From an uncultured Collinsella sp. (GTDB taxonomy: Bacteria; Actinomycetota; Coriobacteriia; Coriobacteriales; Coriobacteriaceae), in contig CABRFG010000070.1 of NCBI GenBank assembly GCA_902470095.1, positions 1 to 9,990 on the forward strand: a stretch of 9,990 nt of DNA, written 5' to 3'. Under the pieces are notes generated by a model. The model worked only from the letters and a program-made list of their open reading frames with translations. It searched no databases and was not told the DNA's origin. A program made the position numbers and the translations under genes. Shown here piece after piece: positions 6,333 through 9,990 of this stretch; position 1 is the first letter of the stretch, and every line of letters begins with the position of its first letter.

Positions 6333-6441
6333 AACTTTCAAATCCGGCCTTTCCTATGCGCACGGTGGTCTGTCGCCCTCTGCCACCAGATGTGCCATGT
6401 GTTGCGCGCGGCGGCGCGCGGTCTGGACGTTCGTCCGGTCG
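6333..6441 (-). other. GH1-EIIC intergenic spacer with three hairpins
   Basis: The 119-base gap between the GH1 stop and EIIC start has no gene. It can form GGAC/GTCC (6425-6436), a perfect 6-bp GCGCGC stem with four-base loop (6404-6419), and GGTGG/CCACC (6364-6387). None has a following T-run, so readthrough into EIIC is expected. No convincing promoter was seen. The hairpins may tune the ratio of enzyme to transporter, which is inference. Confidence 0.45.
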
Positions 6442-7842
6442 CTAATCAACCACGTGGGTCGTGGCGACCTGTTTGAGCCAGGCCGCCGACTTCTTAAGAC
6501 GGCGCTTATAGCCATCCATCAGATCGACCTCGACAAAGCCATAGCGATTCTTAAAGGCATTGGCCCAAGACCAGTTATCGATGACGGCCCAATAATGGTA
6601 TCCGCGGCACTTGGCGCCCTCGTCGATGGCCTTGGCCACCCACTCCAGGTGCTGACGTACAAAGTCGACGCGGTAGTCATCCTGGATGGTTCCTTCGGCG
6701 TCACGGTTCTTGTATTCGTCCATGATGCCGATGCCGTTCTCGGAAACGAACCACTCAAGATCGGGGTAGTTCTTAGCGCAGTCCATGCCAAAGTCGTAGA
6801 GGCCCTGCGGGTAGATCTCCCAGCCGCGGCTCTCGTTCATAACGGCGTCGGGCCATACGTACTCGTCGGCAAAGTGCGGCAGGCCGTACTGGTCGACCTT
6901 GCTCGCCGGCGCCTGAACACGCGTGGGGTGGTAGTAGTTGCAGCCTAGCCAGTCGACAACACCCTGCTTGAGGATCTCTTGGTCGCCGGCGCGGAACGGG
7001 AGCTTAACGCCGCCCTCGGCCAGGCTGTCGAGCACGTCGGCAGGAAGCTCGCCCTTGGTGATGAGGTCGAGCCACCAGCGGTTGTTGATGCCGCTGGTCA
7101 TGCGCACGGCCTCGAGGTCCGCCTCGCTGGGGTTCTCCTTGGTGTAGACCGGGGTAAAGCAGTTGATCATGCCGATCTTGGCATCGGCGCGAATAGCGCC
7201 CTCGTCATAGGCGCGACGATAGTTGGCCACGGCCAGCGCGTGCGCCAGCGAGATGTGATACTGCACGGTGCGGGCGCGGTTGAAGTCGTGGAGCTGCGGG
7301 AACCACACGCCCTCCTGATAGCGCTGCTCGGGCTCGACGATGGGCTCGTTAAAGGTGAACCAGTACTTAATCTCCTGGCCAAACTCGTGGAAGGCGACGT
7401 CGGCGTAATGTGCGTAAGCCTCGACAACCTCACGGCTCTCCCAGCCGCCACGGTTAAAGAGGTAGGTGGGCATGTCAAAGTGGTACAAGTTGACAAACGG
7501 CTCCAAGCCGGCTTCGCGAGAGGCGCGGAACAACTCGTGATACCACGCGGCACCTTCCTCGTTGAGGTTGCCGTCGGCATCGAGCAGACGGCTCCACTGG
7601 ATGGAAGTGCGATAGGTATCCAGACCCAAGTCCTTCAAAATGCGAAGGTCTTCCTGGTACTTGGCCATAAAGTCATTGCCGGCGTAAGAGCCAACGCGGT
7701 TGTAGAACGAACCCAGATCCTGGATGGACCAGGTGTCCCACAGGTTCTCGAGCTTGCCGCCCTGGTTCCACTGACCCTCAGTCTGCGGGCCGGACATAGC
7801 AGCGCCAAAGAAGAAGTCGTTGGGCAGCTGATACTGTGCCAT
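6442..7842 (-). CDS. GH1 6-phospho-beta-glycosidase (glucosidase or galactosidase)
   Basis: This cytosolic retaining glycosidase should cleave the PTS-phosphorylated disaccharide to a hexose 6-phosphate and a free sugar. The 466-residue chain is a full-length GH1 barrel with Gln20 (GPQTEG), His121 (YHFDMP), acid/base Glu166 (TFNEP) and nucleophile Glu368 (SENG). Near the C-terminus, DNWSWANAFKNRYGF has Ser425 and Tyr434, where phospho-glycosidases bind the sugar phosphate. The usual GH1 glucosidase Glu of NFEW is replaced by Ser. Trp426 after this Ser resembles LacG-type 6-phospho-beta-galactosidases. The expected Lys is one position early (Lys431, with Asn432 in its place). AGGA five bases before the ATG at 7842 supports this start; an in-frame TTG just upstream is less likely. 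It is the first gene of the PTS operon and divergent from gntR. Confidence 0.9.
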   Translation of the reverse strand: MAQYQLPNDFFFGAAMSGPQTEGQWNQGGKLENLWDTWSIQDLGSFYNRVGSYAGNDFMAKYQEDLRILKDLGLDTYRTSIQWSRLLDADGNLNEEGAAWYHELFRASREAGLEPFVNLYHFDMPTYLFNRGGWESREVVEAYAHYADVAFHEFGQEIKYWFTFNEPIVEPEQRYQEGVWFPQLHDFNRARTVQYHISLAHALAVANYRRAYDEGAIRADAKIGMINCFTPVYTKENPSEADLEAVRMTSGINNRWWLDLITKGELPADVLDSLAEGGVKLPFRAGDQEILKQGVVDWLGCNYYHPTRVQAPASKVDQYGLPHFADEYVWPDAVMNESRGWEIYPQGLYDFGMDCAKNYPDLEWFVSENGIGIMDEYKNRDAEGTIQDDYRVDFVRQHLEWVAKAIDEGAKCRGYHYWAVIDNWSWANAFKNRYGFVEVDLMDGYKRRLKKSAAWLKQVATTHVVD

Positions 7843-7878
7843 CAAAGTCCTCGCTTTCGTGTTCTAGAGCTTCCGGTT

Positions 7879-7964
7879 GGAGACGGGTTTGCTTTGGCAG
7901 GTTATCCGGCGCGGGCGCGCACCGGCCATACCGATATCCAACCCGCCAAAACAAAACCGTCCCC
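7879..7964. repeat. Long imperfect inverted repeat in the divergent control region
   Basis: The left arm (7879-7902) and the right arm (7941-7964) are inverted copies differing at four of 24 positions. The GC-rich centre (about 7905-7925) can also pair, so the 86 bases can fold into one long hairpin. Each arm contains a TTTGYTTTGGCRGGTT core also present at 4008-4023. It lies between the predicted GH1 promoter and the GH1 start codon, so it would be in that mRNA leader. No T-run follows. Confidence 0.7.
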
Positions 7965-8009
7965 AAACGGTCGATCCTGTTGTGCGGAAGGATTCCGTTC
8001 GTTGCTTAA

Positions 8010-8037
8010 ACTATAGCGCTCTAATTTTAAAAGTAAA
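8010..8037 (-). promoter_or_regulatory. Predicted promoter of the GH1-PTS operon
   Basis: On the minus strand TTTACT (8037-8032) and TATAGT (8015-8010) are spaced by 16 bases, close to a sigma-70 type -35/-10 pair. An A-rich tract on the same strand (8043-8060) lies just upstream, as in an UP element. The transcript would start near 8003 and have a leader of about 160 bases containing the long inverted repeat. Confidence 0.5.
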
Positions 8038-8116
8038 GCGTCTTTTTCTTTTTTCTTTCTCGAACTTCTTAGATAAAAGTAATATGGATGCCCTGTTGAG
8101 GGTTATACTTACTTTT
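8029..8116. promoter_or_regulatory. Three AAAAGTAA sites, candidate GntR operators
   Basis: AAAAGTAA occurs at 8029-8036 and 8075-8082, and inverted as TTACTTTT at 8109-8116. The first overlaps the -35 of the predicted GH1 promoter. The third overlaps the end of the predicted gntR -10 and its likely start site. The second and third form an inverted pair 26 bases apart. I saw no copies near the other promoters. This arrangement fits binding by the adjacent regulator to control both directions, but it is inferred from position only. Confidence 0.4.
8104..8109 (+). promoter_or_regulatory. Predicted -10 box of gntR
   Basis: TATACT is a near-consensus -10 hexamer, 37 bases before the gntR ATG. 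No good -35 lies 16-18 bases upstream (that stretch reads about AATATG). The alternative TTGAGG at 8096-8101 would pair with a poorer TATTCA at 8119-8124. The Shine-Dalgarno AAAGGAGG is at 8135-8142, four bases from the ATG, and fixes the gene start. Confidence 0.4.
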
Positions 8117-8146
8117 TGTATTCATATATGTCGGAAAGGAGGTTCC

Positions 8147-8866
8147 ATGATTCCCAAATACGAGGCGATAGCTGCAGATATTCGTCGAAGTATCGAGGAT
8201 GGCGCTCTTAAACCGGGCGACAAGCTTCCCACCGTCGTTGAGTTCTGTGAGCTCTATAGCGTTTCCAAAATCACCGTCAAACGAGCTATCGAGCAAATCA
8301 CCGAGGAAGGTCTTATTACCAGCCGGCGCGGATCGGGCACCTACGTTAAGGACACGGCGGGACTTCCCGGCCAGGCGTTTTTCCAGGGCAAAAACGACCG
8401 TGCCCAGGGCTTTTCGTATGAGCACCGCGGGGAAAAGGTGACCTCGGTGGTCTACGATTTCTCGATTGTTAATCCACCAGCGGACATCGCAGCCCAGCTG
8501 GGAATTGCCGAGGATGACTTTGCCTATCACGTCGTGCGCGTGCGTCAGGCCGATGGGAAGCCCATCGTTATCGAGTACACCTACATGCCCCTCGAGCTGA
8601 TTCCGGGGCTGAAAAAGAAGGACCTGTACGGATCGGTCTACCATTTCATCCGCGAGCAATGCGGGCTGAAAATTTCGAGCTTCCACCGTACCATTCGCGC
8701 CGTGGCAGCAACCGAGGAAGAAGCCGAGCGCCTGGACACCAAGCCTGGCTCTCCCCTGCTCGAGCTCACCCAGATTGGCTTTTTGGACAGCGGCGCCGCC
8801 TTTGAGTATTCGGTCTCGCGCAACGTTGGCGACCGCTTTGAGTTGCACAACGTAACGTTGGCATAG
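8147..8866 (+). CDS. GntR-family regulator with UTRA domain
   Basis: This 239-residue cytosolic protein should be a sugar-responsive transcription regulator, probably a repressor. Residues 2-68 form the GntR winged helix: KYEAIAADIRRSIEDG, then the helix-turn-helix around LPTVVEFCELYSVSKITVKRAIE, and the wing RRGSGTYV. Residues about 85-235 are a UTRA ligand domain of the HutC/TreR type, ending in FEYSVSRNVGDRFEL. AAAGGAGG just upstream of the ATG at 8147 decides the start; an in-frame extension to 7877 only covers the control region. It is divergent from the GH1-PTS operon, and UTRA regulators commonly bind phosphorylated sugars. Control of that operon by a sugar phosphate is therefore likely but inferred. 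manA follows 73 bases later on the same strand with no clear terminator between them. Confidence 0.93.
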   Translation: MIPKYEAIAADIRRSIEDGALKPGDKLPTVVEFCELYSVSKITVKRAIEQITEEGLITSRRGSGTYVKDTAGLPGQAFFQGKNDRAQGFSYEHRGEKVTSVVYDFSIVNPPADIAAQLGIAEDDFAYHVVRVRQADGKPIVIEYTYMPLELIPGLKKKDLYGSVYHFIREQCGLKISSFHRTIRAVAATEEEAERLDTKPGSPLLELTQIGFLDSGAAFEYSVSRNVGDRFELHNVTLA

Positions 8867-8880
8867 GTTTTTGCAGTCAT

Positions 8881-8918
8881 GCGGGCGCTCGTTTTGAACA
8901 GTTTTACGCAGCGCCCGC
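8881..8918 (+). other. Hairpin between gntR and manA
   Basis: GCGGGCGCT (8881-8889) is perfectly inverted at 8910-8918 with a 20-base loop. It is followed by GCAACACAATG rather than a T-run, so it is not a typical intrinsic terminator. No clear promoter was found for manA in the 73-base gap, which favours at least partial co-transcription with gntR. Confidence 0.45.
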
Positions 8919-8939
8919 GCAACACAATGAGGTATGAAT

Positions 8940-9872
8940 ATGTCCGATTTGATTAAACTGACGCCGATCTTCCACGAGAAGATCTGGGGCGGTCGCCAGC
9001 TCGAAACCGTATTTGGCTACGACATTCCCGATGGCCCCATCGGTGAGTGCTGGGCCATCTCGGCCCACCCCAACGGCGACTGCCAGATTGCGGAGGGCCC
9101 GTATGCCGGCCACACGCTGTCGTGGCTGTGGGCCGAGCATCGCGAGCTCTTTGGCAACTGCGAGGGCAAGGAGTTCCCGCTGCTCATTAAGATTCTGGAC
9201 GCCAAGGACGACCTTTCGATCCAGATTCATCCCAACGACGAGTACGCTGCCGAGCACGAGAACGGTAGCCTGGGCAAAACCGAGTGTTGGTATGTGCTGG
9301 ACTGCGAGCCCGACGCCACGATCATCGTCGGCCAGCGTGCCAAGGACCGCGCCGAGGCCGCACAAATGATCGAGGAAGGACGTTGGGACGACATGCTCAA
9401 CGTGTTGCCGATTCACAAGGGCGACTTTTTCCAGATTGATTCCGGTACCGTGCACGCCATCAAGACCGGCACGCTCATTTTGGAGACGCAGCAGTCGAGC
9501 GACGTGACGTATCGTCTGTACGACTACGACCGTCCCGGCACCGACGGCAAGCTGCGCCCACTGCACATTGAGCAGAGCCTCGATTGCATCGACTTTGATG
9601 CTCAGGCTCCGACCGACGGCACGGTAACCGCACCCGAGGTCGATGGCGTGACCGAGCTCGAGTCTAACTCCTGCTACACCGTCGATCGCGTGCGTGTCGA
9701 CGGCAGCAAGACCCTCGACCAGCGCTGGCCCTTCATGTGTCTGTCGGTCATCGACGGCGAAGGCACCGTCTGCGGCGACCCCGTCCACAAGGGAAGCCAC
9801 CTGCTGGCACCCAGCACTGTCAGCTCCATCGACCTCGAAGGCAAGATGGAACTGATCATCAGCCACCTGTAG
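8940..9872 (+). CDS. manA: Mannose-6-phosphate isomerase, class I
   Basis: This cytosolic zinc enzyme interconverts mannose 6-phosphate and fructose 6-phosphate, linking mannose use or GDP-mannose supply to glycolysis. The 310 residues match the short Bacillus-type class I enzyme. Zinc ligands are visible in IQIHPND (His97), GKTECWY (Glu115) and GTVHAI (His172). The catalytic Arg is Arg192 in VTYRLYDYDR. The start MSDLIKLTP at 8940 is preferred over the ATG at 8934 because GAGG (8929-8932) is seven bases from 8940 but only one from 8934. It lies downstream of gntR, and a strong hairpin follows. Its link to the beta-glycoside operon is only by position; it may serve general hexose metabolism. 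Confidence 0.95.
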   Translation: MSDLIKLTPIFHEKIWGGRQLETVFGYDIPDGPIGECWAISAHPNGDCQIAEGPYAGHTLSWLWAEHRELFGNCEGKEFPLLIKILDAKDDLSIQIHPNDEYAAEHENGSLGKTECWYVLDCEPDATIIVGQRAKDRAEAAQMIEEGRWDDMLNVLPIHKGDFFQIDSGTVHAIKTGTLILETQQSSDVTYRLYDYDRPGTDGKLRPLHIEQSLDCIDFDAQAPTDGTVTAPEVDGVTELESNSCYTVDRVRVDGSKTLDQRWPFMCLSVIDGEGTVCGDPVHKGSHLLAPSTVSSIDLEGKMELIISHL

Positions 9873-9896
9873 GTCGCACCAACAACCCAAACGCAA

Positions 9897-9934
9897 CAAG
9901 GGGCTCTCCCGTCCATGTGCGGGAGAGCCCCTTG
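9897..9934. terminator. Convergent terminator after manA
   Basis: A perfect 15-bp inverted repeat (9897-9911 with 9920-9934) has an eight-base loop and starts 25 bases after the manA stop. The following bases are only moderately T-rich on each strand (CCATATCTATTTA rightward, TTGCGTTTGGGTT leftward). It probably terminates manA and a convergent gene entering from the right edge. Confidence 0.75.
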
Positions 9935-9947
9935 CCATATCTATTTA

Positions 9948-9990
9948 TCAGCCCACCCGGCTCTCCAGATCAAAAAGCGAACGAGCAGAG
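9948..9990 (-). CDS. Possible 3' end of a convergent gene, cut by the window edge
   Basis: On the minus strand a frame open at the window edge ends at a TGA (9950-9948) with the tail SARSLFDLESRVG. A second open frame stops at 9941-9943 (tail LLVRFLIWRAGWADK). Either would be followed by the hairpin at 9897-9934. Too little is present to recognise a family or to choose between the frames. Confidence 0.3.
   Translation of the reverse strand, partial: SARSLFDLESRVG

Noticed and set aside
5435..6334. 299-codon plus-strand frame opposite the EIIC gene
   Set aside because: Antisense shadow of a clear membrane permease; the translated sequence is charged, low in complexity and unlike any known protein.
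7877..8146. N-terminal extension of the GntR regulator
   Set aside because: It would cover the predicted promoters and the inverted repeat. The strong AAAGGAGG before 8147 and the standard GntR N-terminus fix the start.
8881..8918. Terminator after gntR
   Set aside because: The 9-bp stem has a 20-base loop and is followed by GCAACACAATG instead of T residues.
1..9990. CRISPR array, prophage, insertion sequence or defence system
   Set aside because: No regularly spaced repeats, transposase, integrase, nuclease or phage gene was found on either strand; the genes are metabolic and transport functions.

Overview
The window looks like a chromosomal segment of a GC-rich gut actinobacterium of the Coriobacteriia, most likely Collinsella or a close relative. 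This rests on the GC-rich third codon positions, the gene mix (sugar PTS, ROK glucokinase, Mn-dependent pyrophosphatase) and the general look of the proteins. It is an inference, not a database result. No plasmid, phage, transposase, CRISPR array, tRNA or rRNA is visible.

Left part (1-2809), leftward genes: nhaA (Na+/H+ antiporter) and ppaC (manganese-dependent family II pyrophosphatase). A strong hairpin terminator follows each. Between them lies a structured nhaA leader with a complete intrinsic terminator only 33 bases before the nhaA start codon. Any nhaA transcript must read through it, so this is the best candidate here for an undescribed regulatory RNA.

Middle part (2926-7842), leftward: a ROK-family glucokinase, then, across an operon terminator, a four-gene sugar operon transcribed in the order GH1 6-phospho-beta-glycosidase, PTS EIIC, EIIB, EIIA (lactose/cellobiose family). 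The EIIB and EIIA genes are in the same frame, separated by a single TAG. The expected pathway is import and phosphorylation of a beta-disaccharide, cleavage by the GH1 enzyme to a hexose 6-phosphate plus a free hexose, and ATP-dependent phosphorylation of free glucose by the ROK kinase.

Right part (7843-9990): a 304-base divergent control region, then rightward a GntR/UTRA regulator and manA (class I mannose-6-phosphate isomerase). The regulator probably controls the divergent sugar operon. Three copies of an 8-base motif sit on or around the two predicted promoters.

Two kinds of short intergenic repeat recur: a TTTGTTTTGGCAGGTT-type module (once near 4000, twice inverted near 7880-7964) and TTGCACCA/CTGTCCC repeats near 2926-2976. 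They look like REP-type dispersed elements. Most genes are ordinary members of known families; the unusual content is in the non-coding DNA.
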